A DNA stretch of 64,000 nt from Gammaproteobacteria bacterium (GTDB taxonomy: Bacteria > Pseudomonadota > Gammaproteobacteria > GRL18), in contig JADGEK010000011.1 in the NCBI GenBank assembly GCA_016744395.1, forward strand, positions 1 to 64,000. Direction: 5' to 3'. Each line of letters opens with the position of its first letter. The first letter of the stretch is position 1. Positions 26,439-34,393 of the stretch are shown one piece after another. The notes under the pieces were generated by a model. It had not been told where the DNA came from, made no database searches, and saw nothing but the letters and a program-made list of their open reading frames with translations. A program made the position numbers and the translations under genes.

Positions 26439-27805
26439 TTGTTATCTCCCATCGTGTTAAGCATAGTGTCAACAGAAGTATCGGCCAATTCTCCGCGTAG
26501 AGAGTTACTATAAGCATCGGTTATTTTCACAGGAATAATCTGACCAATTAAATCCATCCCTTGCGGATCAAAATTAACAACACGATTATTCTCCGTACGC
26601 CCAGCTACTTCTGATGTCTCTTTTTTTGATATGCCATGAACTAAAACGTTTTGCACGCTACCAATCATTTGTTGTGAATATTCTTGTGCAAAGTCATTAA
26701 TACGTGCCTGCAATTGGCTTAAACGCTGCTTTTTCACTTCCATAGGCACATCATCAGGCAATGATGAAGCGGGTGTACCAGGTCTGGGACTATAGATAAA
26801 ACTAAAACTCTGATCAAAACGAATATCTTCAATCAATTGCATCGTTGCCTGAAAATCAGCTTCAGTCTCACCAGGAAAACCAACAATAAAATCAGAGGAT
26901 ATATAAATATCAGGACGTGCTTCACGAATGCGTCGGATCTTACTCTTATATTCAAGGGCTGAATGGCCACGTTTCATCATACTTAAAATTCGATCAGAAC
27001 CACTTTGAACGGGAAGGTGTAAAAAGCTGACCAGCTCTGGAATTTCTCGATAAACATCCACCAATGAGTCTGAAAATTCATTGGGATGCGAAGTGGTATA
27101 TCGAATGCGTTGGATGCCTTCAATTTGCGCAATGTAGTGAATTAACAACGCCAAATCAGCAATATCACTCTCATGAGTTTCACCTCGATAAGCATTCACA
27201 TTTTGCCCCAGTAAATTGACCTCAATCACTCCCTGTCCAGCCAGCGAAGCAATTTCCGCAATGACATCATCCAGTGGACGTGAAATTTCTTCACCTCGGG
27301 TATAAGGTACGACACAAAAAGTACAGTATTTACTGCAACCTTCCATCACTGAAACAAAGGCACTAGGACCTTCAGCTCGGGGTTCTGGTAAATTATCAAA
27401 CTTTTCAATTTCGGGAAAAGAAATATCCATCACAGGATGATGAATGGTTGACACTTCATCCAGCATTTGCGGTAAACGATGCAATGTTTGAGGGCCAAAA
27501 ACCAGATCCACATAGGGGGCTCTTTGGCGAATCAGTTCACCTTCCTGACTGGCCACACAACCACCCACACCAATCACAATATTAGGATTTAGCTCTTTAA
27601 GCTGGCGGAATCGCCCTAAAAGAGAAAACACTTTTTCCTGAGCCTTTTCCCTTATAGAACAGGTATTTAGTAGCAAAATATCTGCATCTTTAGGCTCCTG
27701 AACCAAAACCACACCATGGGATTCATTTAAGACATCCGCCATTTTGGACGAGTCATACTCGTTCATCTGGCAACCAAAAGTTTGAATATACAGCTTACCG
27801 GGCAT
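26435..27805 (-). CDS. miaB: tRNA-2-methylthio-N6-dimethylallyladenosine synthase
   Basis: A 456-residue radical-SAM methylthiotransferase. N-terminal UPF0004 cysteines are seen in [22 protein letters not shown] and [11 protein letters not shown]. The radical-SAM cluster is C-S-K-Y-C-T-F-C (about residues 156-163), and a TRAM domain is at the C-terminus ([20 protein letters not shown] to the end). It modifies A37 of tRNAs that read UNN codons. It is the first gene of miaB-phoH-ybeY. Confidence 0.96.
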   Translation of the reverse strand: MPGKLYIQTFGCQMNEYDSSKMADVLNESHGVVLVQEPKDADILLLNTCSIREKAQEKVFSLLGRFRQLKELNPNIVIGVGGCVASQEGELIRQRAPYVDLVFGPQTLHRLPQMLDEVSTIHHPVMDISFPEIEKFDNLPEPRAEGPSAFVSVMEGCSKYCTFCVVPYTRGEEISRPLDDVIAEIASLAGQGVIEVNLLGQNVNAYRGETHESDIADLALLIHYIAQIEGIQRIRYTTSHPNEFSDSLVDVYREIPELVSFLHLPVQSGSDRILSMMKRGHSALEYKSKIRRIREARPDIYISSDFIVGFPGETEADFQATMQLIEDIRFDQSFSFIYSPRPGTPASSLPDDVPMEVKKQRLSQLQARINDFAQEYSQQMIGSVQNVLVHGISKKETSEVAGRTENNRVVNFDPQGMDLIGQIIPVKITDAYSNSLRGELADTSVDTMLNTMGDNK

Positions 27806-27897
27806 CAGGATGCATCCTCACATTCTGTTAATGGACTGACATAAAAGGGTTAATTTGTTAACCCATGTGTGCATCCATCAATAGGGAGAGTGTTCTT

Positions 27898-28014
27898 ATG
27901 ATAAAAAAACATCTGAATGTTAATAAATGGATGGACAAAATCGATAAAAGAACGCGAGAAAATAACATATTTCAAGCATTTTTTCCACAAGATTTTATTG
28001 TCTGCGAAAAATGA
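27898..28014 (+). CDS. Possible 38-residue small protein
   Basis: Between miaB and the caspase-like gene, on the opposite strand, an ATG at 27898 is preceded by AGGGAGAG at suitable distance. It opens 38 codons beginning MIKKHLNVNKWMDKIDKRTR. The frame overlaps the 3' end of the caspase-like gene by 20 bp. It is basic and hydrophilic. Composition and the ribosome-binding site are the only support, so it may be chance. Confidence 0.25.
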   Translation: MIKKHLNVNKWMDKIDKRTRENNIFQAFFPQDFIVCEK

Positions 28015-29863
28015 AATCACCACCATTGTGGCCCACTTTTCTAACATTTGAGTATTCTGGAGTTTGATCCGCATTGAGGATCACATTATCTCTAAGTTGA
28101 GAAAAAACTTCTTCTGCTTCAATAACATCTTCCGTATTTCTTAAAACATTCAAAAGTGCTTCAGAAAAGACTGAGTGATTATCACCACCCGAATCCGTCA
28201 CAGGCTCCAGGCCACCCGAGGTAATGACAGTGCGAGATTTTTTCTTCAACAAACGTTCAATCAAAGAATATTTTTTTTCAGGATTTTTAAATTTTATTGA
28301 AATACTTCTGGCCAAAGTCCCCGAGTAACAGGAATCTGCAACGACTAAAACATGCCATGACTGCAAGGCTTTCAGTGTATCGGTCACCTCAGCGGTAGAA
28401 ATCCAATTGGAAGTGAAATCAGGCTCAGCATCCGTGGGTAGCCAATAGCCTCGTTCTGACGCTTTATCAAGAATGCCATGACCCGCATAATAAATCAGTA
28501 AGTTATCATCTTTAGTCAATGTATTTCTATATTTGCCCATCGCTTTGAGTGTGTCATAGCGGTTTGCATTGAGTAATAATTTTACTTTAAAGCCATAATG
28601 AGTGGTTAGCAGGTCACTTAAGGCCTGAGCATCATTAACCGCCGTTTCCAATTTAGGTAATTTTTTATACTGATTATTACCAATGATGAGTGCATGGTAA
28701 TTCCCAAAATTAAGGCCTGCATAACTTTGCCCAACCTTCTTCACAGGTTCTTTCTTGATTGTGTTCGCAGAATCTTGTTTGTTAAATAAAGGTGAAACTC
28801 TAAAGGTAGTATCCAGTAATGCTTTTTTGCGTTGCTCATACTCATTTTGAGAAATGATTTCTTGTTCTTTTAAAGAGCGTAGAAGCGTTAGCTGTTCCAT
28901 AAATTGTTGTTGCTCAGGTTTGAGCACTTTCTTTTCAACTTTTGCAGAGGGAATTTTCTTCACTTTAACTGCTGTTTTGGTTTTAACTGGTTTCGTTATT
29001 TTAGATGCTGTTTGAGGTACTGATTTGGTTGAGTTTTTGCTTGCAGTATTTGTTTTTGAGCTCAGTGGGACTTTGCTTTTAACCAGGACGGGCTGCTTAT
29101 TAGTCTTTTGGGGGATTGATTTTGTTTGCTGCTTTGTTTTGGAAGCAGTTTTTTGCTGTTTCTGTTTTTTCTGAGCAAGCGTTTGTCGTTGTACTAGTTT
29201 TTTTAGTTTTTTAGAGGTACTGGCATCTTTGGAGTTCAGTTTGACTGCTTTTTTATAAGCCGTCACTGCCTGTCTGTTTTTTTGTTGAGAAGCATAAATA
29301 TCACCCATTGAGATAAACAGGGATGCATCTTTATCATTGACTTTTATAGCCTGAAGACAAGCATTTAATGCAACTTTACCCGTCAGGCGAGTGCAGCGAA
29401 TTTTATTCAACTTGAATTTTGTAGAAGCGCCAGAAGCAGCAGACTTATTGACTGTATTTCTTTCTCCTCTTTTTTTATTACGCAGCCATTGTTGCTCTTT
29501 ATAATTACTCTCAGCAATTGAGCGTTTTCTTAAAAAATAATCATCTTGAGGGAAAGCTCTCAGCGCATTATCATAAGCAACCAGAGACTCTTTAAATTTT
29601 TGACGTTTATCCAGAGTTTTACTCAAGGCAGCATGCAACTTATAGTTCTTTGAATTTGAACGCAGAAGCAGCTGGCAAGCAGCAACTTGATCATAATCTT
29701 CACCATCACCATCCAGGCAATCTGAAAACGCAGGTGGGTTGGTGGCATAGGCAGCGCTATAAAATAGCAGAAGCAGACACGATAAAGCAACGGCACTTAT
29801 CAAAAGAGATACGTGTCGCTTCAATGATATTCTCAGTTTACAATCACAAAACCCAAAAGACAT
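27995..29863 (-). CDS. Exported/anchored caspase-like (C14) protein with TPR-like and SHOCT-like segments
   Basis: A 622-residue protein. A hydrophobic segment at about residues 17-40 (LLISAVALSCLLLLFYSAAY) is a signal peptide or anchor. Residues about 45-215 are TPR-like helices, with Cys pairs (SDCLDGD, AACQLL, IRCTRL, NACLQ). About 225-315 is a Lys/Thr/Gln-rich low-complexity linker. About 321-352 is a SHOCT-like helical hairpin (LLRSLKEQEIISQNEYEQRK). The caspase p20-type domain is about 378-600, with the catalytic dyad in YYAGHG (His 462) and VADSCYSG (Cys 512), both intact. Metacaspase-like proteases cleave after basic residues. Substrate and activating signal are unknown. It is transcribed alone. 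Confidence 0.8.
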   Translation of the reverse strand: MSFGFCDCKLRISLKRHVSLLISAVALSCLLLLFYSAAYATNPPAFSDCLDGDGEDYDQVAACQLLLRSNSKNYKLHAALSKTLDKRQKFKESLVAYDNALRAFPQDDYFLRKRSIAESNYKEQQWLRNKKRGERNTVNKSAASGASTKFKLNKIRCTRLTGKVALNACLQAIKVNDKDASLFISMGDIYASQQKNRQAVTAYKKAVKLNSKDASTSKKLKKLVQRQTLAQKKQKQQKTASKTKQQTKSIPQKTNKQPVLVKSKVPLSSKTNTASKNSTKSVPQTASKITKPVKTKTAVKVKKIPSAKVEKKVLKPEQQQFMEQLTLLRSLKEQEIISQNEYEQRKKALLDTTFRVSPLFNKQDSANTIKKEPVKKVGQSYAGLNFGNYHALIIGNNQYKKLPKLETAVNDAQALSDLLTTHYGFKVKLLLNANRYDTLKAMGKYRNTLTKDDNLLIYYAGHGILDKASERGYWLPTDAEPDFTSNWISTAEVTDTLKALQSWHVLVVADSCYSGTLARSISIKFKNPEKKYSLIERLLKKKSRTVITSGGLEPVTDSGGDNHSVFSEALLNVLRNTEDVIEAEEVFSQLRDNVILNADQTPEYSNVRKVGHNGGDFIFRRQ

Positions 29864-29959
29864 ACAATTTAAAACCCTGATTTTTAACTAAATGGTTTCT
29901 CATTATAATACAAGTGACTGCAGAGTGTTAGACAGAGTTAAGGAGTCAACTTCAGCTCT

Positions 29960-30763
29960 CTAATACTGGAAGCCTCCTGAATTACCACTTGCGTTATTTC
30001 CTAAATTGAAAATCCACTCACCCGAAGGCATACGGATGAGACCAAATAAATAGCGTTTTTCAACAGTTTGATAAGGAGGATCTTCTCTGGCTATCATTTT
30101 ATTAATTTCATCTTTTAGCTGTTTGACACCATAATCCTCTTTTACATTTCCGATAGTACCATCACCATCAGAATCATAACCTTTTAGATTCTGCTCCGTT
30201 AATAATTGAATTTCCTCTGCCAGGACCATGGCTTCTTCATGGGAGGGTGATTTTAAAAGAGCCTGACTCAAAGTAACGATCAATTCATTCCTCTCTGAGA
30301 TTGCTGACACCTTTTTTAACCACACTTGTGAAAATATTTTGATGTTATCACTGGCATCTTTTGAATCCGCTGCAAATGAAATATGATCACTCGAAGAATT
30401 AATGGCTTTAATGAAACCATACCCAAGCCCAGGTCCTTCATCAGCCTTTTGAGACTTATTCTTTGAAACTAAAGCAGGATCCATCGCATGTTGAACATGC
30501 ACCGTATGCATTTTTATTAATTTTAAATCATGGGAATTTTCCACCGCATACTGGGCATGTTCATAAGCAATAACAGCCTCTTTTTCCGCAATAACAAACA
30601 GGCCTTGTTCATTAGGTGTATCTCTCCAAGCCGTCATTGCATGGCCCACATGGACATGAGAAATTTTTGGTGCCTGTGTTGTCACACAAGCTGATAAACT
30701 CAATAATACAATTAGAAAAAAGGTGATTTTAGATACAATTTTAATGGTGTTTACTCGTAACAT
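29960..30763 (-). CDS. Histidine-rich lipoprotein with EF-hand-like loop
   Basis: From the ATG at 30763 the protein is 267 residues with signal peptide and lipobox LSAC (Cys 26); an in-frame start 11 codons earlier is less typical. Two related His motifs stand out: HVHVGHAMTAW after the lipobox, and HTVHVQHAMDP about 55 residues later. A calcium-loop-like DSDGDGTIGNVKED is near residue 195. These could bind metal. No named family was recognised. A Fur-box-like site lies about 45 nt upstream, which would fit an iron- or metal-related role. It stands alone between the caspase-like gene and a TraB/GumN gene. Confidence 0.6.
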   Translation of the reverse strand: MLRVNTIKIVSKITFFLIVLLSLSACVTTQAPKISHVHVGHAMTAWRDTPNEQGLFVIAEKEAVIAYEHAQYAVENSHDLKLIKMHTVHVQHAMDPALVSKNKSQKADEGPGLGYGFIKAINSSSDHISFAADSKDASDNIKIFSQVWLKKVSAISERNELIVTLSQALLKSPSHEEAMVLAEEIQLLTEQNLKGYDSDGDGTIGNVKEDYGVKQLKDEINKMIAREDPPYQTVEKRYLFGLIRMPSGEWIFNLGNNASGNSGGFQY

Positions 30764-30808
30764 AATGGTTCTCTTTTTTTGAGGATATTCCTGCAATTCA
30801 TTCTTAAA

Positions 30809-30833
30809 TGATTATTATAATAAATGATAATCA
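30809..30833. promoter_or_regulatory. Possible Fur box upstream of the His-rich lipoprotein gene
   Basis: TGATTATTAT and ATGATAATCA form an imperfect inverted repeat, and AATGATAATCA matches the centre of the Fur consensus over 11 consecutive bases. It lies 46-70 nt upstream of the ATG at 30763. Confidence 0.4.
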
Positions 30834-30994
30834 ACTAACGACTCTTTAAAGTACCCAATGAGTTACTCATTGTTAGCCATATTAATTGGATTAAATATTC
30901 ACTTTAGTTAAAATATTCATTTAGTAAAGAGTATAGGTGCAAATACTGATTTGTAAAATAAGATGTTTCCCTGATATTTTTCATTGAATTTCCA

Positions 30995-31861
30995 TCAATA
31001 ATGCATCACCGAATAACCTTTATTGCGTAACAATTGTAACAGGCCATCTTCACCCACTAAATGCAAAGCACCGACCAGTACTAAAGCCGTTGTCTCATCG
31101 TTAAACATGGCTTCAATACGAGGTAGCCAGTTGTTATTACGTTCCACTAACATACTTTGATACAATTCAGGATAATCCTCCAGCATATCTAGTAAGACAA
31201 TATTTTTCATTTCAAGTTCATTGCCTGAACGCCATGCACTTCTTAAAGAATTTATCATTGAGCTGATATTTTTAAGATCATTGAGAGTATTTAGAATCAA
31301 TTCATTTTCATTCCCATTGCCCATATTAACCAGAAAGCTCAGCTGTTCATCCAGGGTTTCCAGTGTATCAATTGATTTTTTTTCTGCCATCGCTCGCTGC
31401 CAAAAGTGCTCATCCACACCCACCGTCACCATTCCCATTCGCTGAAACTCAATTGCAGACATAACAATCACAACCATTCCCGGCTTCATAGCACTAATCT
31501 GCCCCATGGGCACCTTGTCTGAAAAATAGGCCTCTAATCGTTGATAGGTTGGTTGGCTTAGAACATCCTGAAGTGATTCTCCCAGAGGGTACAACATTGC
31601 CTGCATCATTTTTTGTGAAAATTCAGGTTCTTTAGCCTGAGTAATATTAGTTTCAAAGACAATTTTTCCTGCTGCTTTAAAGGCTTGTTCAAATTCCACA
31701 GGCAGAGGGTAGTCATCATGTCCCAAAACATGTACCGTCCCCCCCAGATACAAAGTTTGATTGTCTTTACTGATTTTCCAAAGAGAGGTCTGGGCAGAGA
31801 CAGAATATGAAACAATCAGAAGAATCAGTGTAATAAAGGATAGAGAAATCGTTTTTGTCAT
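30995..31861 (-). CDS. TraB/GumN family protein
   Basis: A 288-residue exported protein with a signal peptide (about 1-23, ending SVSAQ). The family motifs at both ends are clear: LWKISKDNQTLYLGGTVHVL (G-T-x-H) and FETN near the start, and TTALVLVGALHLVGEDGLL (G-x-x-H) near the end. TraB/GumN proteins share a proposed metalloprotease-like (Tiki) fold with these Gly-x-x-His motifs, but the bacterial function is not settled. It is divergent from the 277-residue protein gene at 32001. Confidence 0.85.
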   Translation of the reverse strand: MTKTISLSFITLILLIVSYSVSAQTSLWKISKDNQTLYLGGTVHVLGHDDYPLPVEFEQAFKAAGKIVFETNITQAKEPEFSQKMMQAMLYPLGESLQDVLSQPTYQRLEAYFSDKVPMGQISAMKPGMVVIVMSAIEFQRMGMVTVGVDEHFWQRAMAEKKSIDTLETLDEQLSFLVNMGNGNENELILNTLNDLKNISSMINSLRSAWRSGNELEMKNIVLLDMLEDYPELYQSMLVERNNNWLPRIEAMFNDETTALVLVGALHLVGEDGLLQLLRNKGYSVMHY

Positions 31862-32000
31862 TTACTTTTACCTGACATTATCAATGCTACAAGCCATTTT
31901 TATAGATATTTTTTCATGACTATAGCAGATATATTTAAGTCCATATATACTAGAAATATAGCCACTCACTCCACAGTTCAGAAATAGTACGAGCATAAAT

Positions 32001-32834
32001 ATGGGAATTTTAGATGATTTAAGAGAAGAAGCCAGTCAGAAACAGGCCGACCTTCAAGAAGATACGCTTCTTAGAGAAAAACTTGAACACAATTATCAAT
32101 TATTGGTTCTACCAAGAATGCAGCAATTATTTTCTTATTTCAAGGAACTCATTGAGTATTTAAGCATTATTGAGAACCCCATTGAAGTTTCTCAATATTC
32201 AAAACGCTATTCTCAACTGGGTTTGCTTTATCAACAAAATTATCGTCTGAGCACAGATAAACATGGTGGCCTTTCTCACTATGATAAACTCACTGAAGTC
32301 AACTTGCGATTTAATTATGAGCCTAAAGAGGGAGAAGAAGACACATTTTCACACCTTATTAAACACAAAATTGAAGCTGAGCAGGAGAAGGATTTTTTAT
32401 CCCGCCATAAAGTCGCATATAATATTGATCGAAATTTTGGTAACACCAAAGAAACAGCCATTACTTTTCAAATTTCAAGAAAAATTCCAGTGCTCTTCAA
32501 ATTCTCAGTCGATTATGAGAAAGCACTCATTATTCTCAAGATACAAAACCACGAAAACTTTGAATCAAGAACAAAAGTGATTAATCCCGAACAAATTAAT
32601 GAACAAAACCTTGATACATTAGCGCGCTATATTTTAAGAAAAGACGATGACTTTCTGCGCATGGAAATTGATGAAGTTTCTAAAGAAAAAATAAGAGAAC
32701 AAGTCAACTTACAAAAACAAACCCATGCAAATGAACTGAAAGAAGCGCTTCTGCGAGAGGAAAATGAGAAGAAAAAAGAAGAGATCAATAAGGTCAGTAA
32801 TAAAATAAAATCATTTTTTAAGCAAATAAAATAA
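32001..32834 (+). CDS. Cytoplasmic coiled-coil protein of unknown function
   Basis: A 277-residue protein without signal or membrane segments. The N-terminus (MGILDDLREEASQKQADLQ) and the last 60 residues (VSKEKIREQVNLQKQTHANE to the end) are predicted coiled coil. The middle (about 75-215) looks alpha/beta, with NIDRNFGNTKETAITFQISR and IPVLFKFSVDYEKALIIL. I do not recognise the family. It is transcribed away from the TraB/GumN gene and ends at a hairpin shared with amtB. Confidence 0.6.
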   Translation: MGILDDLREEASQKQADLQEDTLLREKLEHNYQLLVLPRMQQLFSYFKELIEYLSIIENPIEVSQYSKRYSQLGLLYQQNYRLSTDKHGGLSHYDKLTEVNLRFNYEPKEGEEDTFSHLIKHKIEAEQEKDFLSRHKVAYNIDRNFGNTKETAITFQISRKIPVLFKFSVDYEKALIILKIQNHENFESRTKVINPEQINEQNLDTLARYILRKDDDFLRMEIDEVSKEKIREQVNLQKQTHANELKEALLREENEKKKEEINKVSNKIKSFFKQIK

Positions 32835-32836
32835 CC

Positions 32837-32868
32837 GTAGAGACAAGATATAGATAGCTTGTCTCTAC
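32837..32868. terminator. Bidirectional terminator hairpin
   Basis: GTAGAGACAAG (32837-32847) pairs perfectly with CTTGTCTCTAC (32858-32868). It sits between the convergent gene ends at 32834 and 32878, so it can serve both. The flanking T/A runs are modest. Confidence 0.65.
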
Positions 32869-32877
32869 AAGCATTAA

Positions 32878-34194
32878 TTAAAAGTCGTAACCACGTTCAT
32901 CATGAGAGGCAATGTCCAGACCTTCGGTCTCTTCTTCCCGATCAACACGCAAGTCAACAAATACACCAACCACTTTCAAAATGATATAAGTCATAACCGC
33001 AGTATAGAGCATTGTTGCACCAATACCTGTTAACTGGACAATAAGCTGACTGCTCATATTCATACCTTCTGCATAACCCTGACCAGAGAAAACTCCCAGG
33101 CCTGCTGAAGCAAAGATGCCCGCAAGAAAAGTACCCAATATTCCGCCCACACCATGCACAGGGAAAACATCTAATGAATCATCTAATTTTAGTTTTACTT
33201 TGATGATTTGAGTCGCAAAATAACAAACAAAACCAGCACTCAAACCGATGATTAAAGCACCTGCAGGTCCAACAAATCCAGAGGCTGGTGTAATCGTACC
33301 CAGACCTGCAACCATACCAGTCACTATACCTAAAACCGAAGGCTTACCATGTTTAACCCACTCAATTGCAGCCCACATACCAGCACCTGCAGCTGCAGAT
33401 ACATGAGTGACCAACATTGCCATAGCTGCATTACCATCAGCAGCTAAAGCGCTACCACCGTTAAAACCAAACCAGCCCACCCATAACATACCTGCACCAA
33501 TAACAGTCATTGTCAGGTTATGTGGCGGCAGTGCATGAACGCCAAATTCTTTACGTTTACCGATCACTAATGCAGTCACTAATGCGGCAATACCTGCAGT
33601 AATATGTACCACGGTTCCGCCAGCAAAATCCAACAAACCCATTTCATATAACCAGCCACCTTCTGCCCACACCCAGTGAGTAATCGGTATATAAACAACA
33701 AATAACCAGATGGCACTGAAAATCATCATCGCCGAAAAACGGGCTCTCTCAGCAAAAGCACCGACAATCAAGGCTGGGGTAATAATCGCAAATGTCATTT
33801 GAAACAATGCAAATAAACCTTCTGGTATCGTACCTGAGACACTGCTTTCCATAACGCCAGCAAAAAGCACCTTATCAAAGCCACCAATAAAGGCATTCAT
33901 TGAGCCGCCGTCACTGAATGCCAATGAGTAACCCGCAACTAGCCAGAGTATTGACATAATACTGGTGATAGCAAAACACTGCATCAATATCGATAAAACA
34001 TTCTTGGTACGGACCAGACCACCATAAAACAGTGCCAGACCAGGCAAGGTCATAAACAAAACCAGAGCAGTAGAAATCATTATCCAGGCTGTATCTGCAC
34101 CATTGATGGTATCAGCGGCCATTGCATTTCCCGAAAATAAGAGCAGTAAAACTGAAATCAGGCTGATGCCTGATAATTTATGATTGATTGTCAT
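32878..34194 (-). CDS. amtB: Ammonium transporter AmtB
   Basis: A 438-residue inner-membrane channel with a signal peptide (about 1-26, ending NAMAA) and eleven hydrophobic segments. The twin pore histidines are present in TVVHITAG (His 197) and VFPVHGVGG (His 347). The signatures GLALFYGGLVRTKNVLSILM and FNGGSALAADGNAAMAM match the family. The cytoplasmic tail has the ERGYDF end typical of GlnK-regulated AmtB proteins, although no glnK gene is adjacent. Its promoter carries a sigma-54 element and two NtrC-like sites, so it should be induced by nitrogen limitation. Confidence 0.95.
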   Translation of the reverse strand: MTINHKLSGISLISVLLLLFSGNAMAADTINGADTAWIMISTALVLFMTLPGLALFYGGLVRTKNVLSILMQCFAITSIMSILWLVAGYSLAFSDGGSMNAFIGGFDKVLFAGVMESSVSGTIPEGLFALFQMTFAIITPALIVGAFAERARFSAMMIFSAIWLFVVYIPITHWVWAEGGWLYEMGLLDFAGGTVVHITAGIAALVTALVIGKRKEFGVHALPPHNLTMTVIGAGMLWVGWFGFNGGSALAADGNAAMAMLVTHVSAAAGAGMWAAIEWVKHGKPSVLGIVTGMVAGLGTITPASGFVGPAGALIIGLSAGFVCYFATQIIKVKLKLDDSLDVFPVHGVGGILGTFLAGIFASAGLGVFSGQGYAEGMNMSSQLIVQLTGIGATMLYTAVMTYIILKVVGVFVDLRVDREEETEGLDIASHDERGYDF

Positions 34195-34231
34195 AGAGTA
34201 AAACCTTTAAAATTTTTAGATGCCATATTTA

Positions 34232-34247
34232 AGCAATTTTTGCACCA
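34232..34247 (-). promoter_or_regulatory. Sigma-54 (-24/-12) promoter of amtB
   Basis: Read on the minus strand, TGGTGCAAAAATTGCT has the GG and GC elements at the exact spacing of the sigma-54 consensus TGGCACG-N4-TTGCW. It ends 38 nt before the amtB ATG, so transcription would start near 34220. Confidence 0.8.
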
Positions 34248-34323
34248 TAAACGCTCAAAATCTATAGAATCAAAAACTTACTGAGATTTTTATTATTTTT
34301 TTTTGTCTTTAATACAGCAATAA

Positions 34324-34370
34324 AGCACCACAATGATTCACAAAAAACAATAATGCACCATTTTGAGACA
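34324..34370 (-). promoter_or_regulatory. Two NtrC-like enhancer sites upstream of amtB
   Basis: The sites are AGCACCACAATGATTCA (34324-34340) and TGCACCATTTTGAGACA (34354-34370). They match most positions of TGCACYA-N3-TGGTGCA. Their centres are 30 bp apart (about three helical turns), roughly 110 and 140 bp upstream of the predicted start, a classic NtrC arrangement. Confidence 0.7.
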
Positions 34371-34393
34371 GATTGACCAAACAAAAGAGAATT

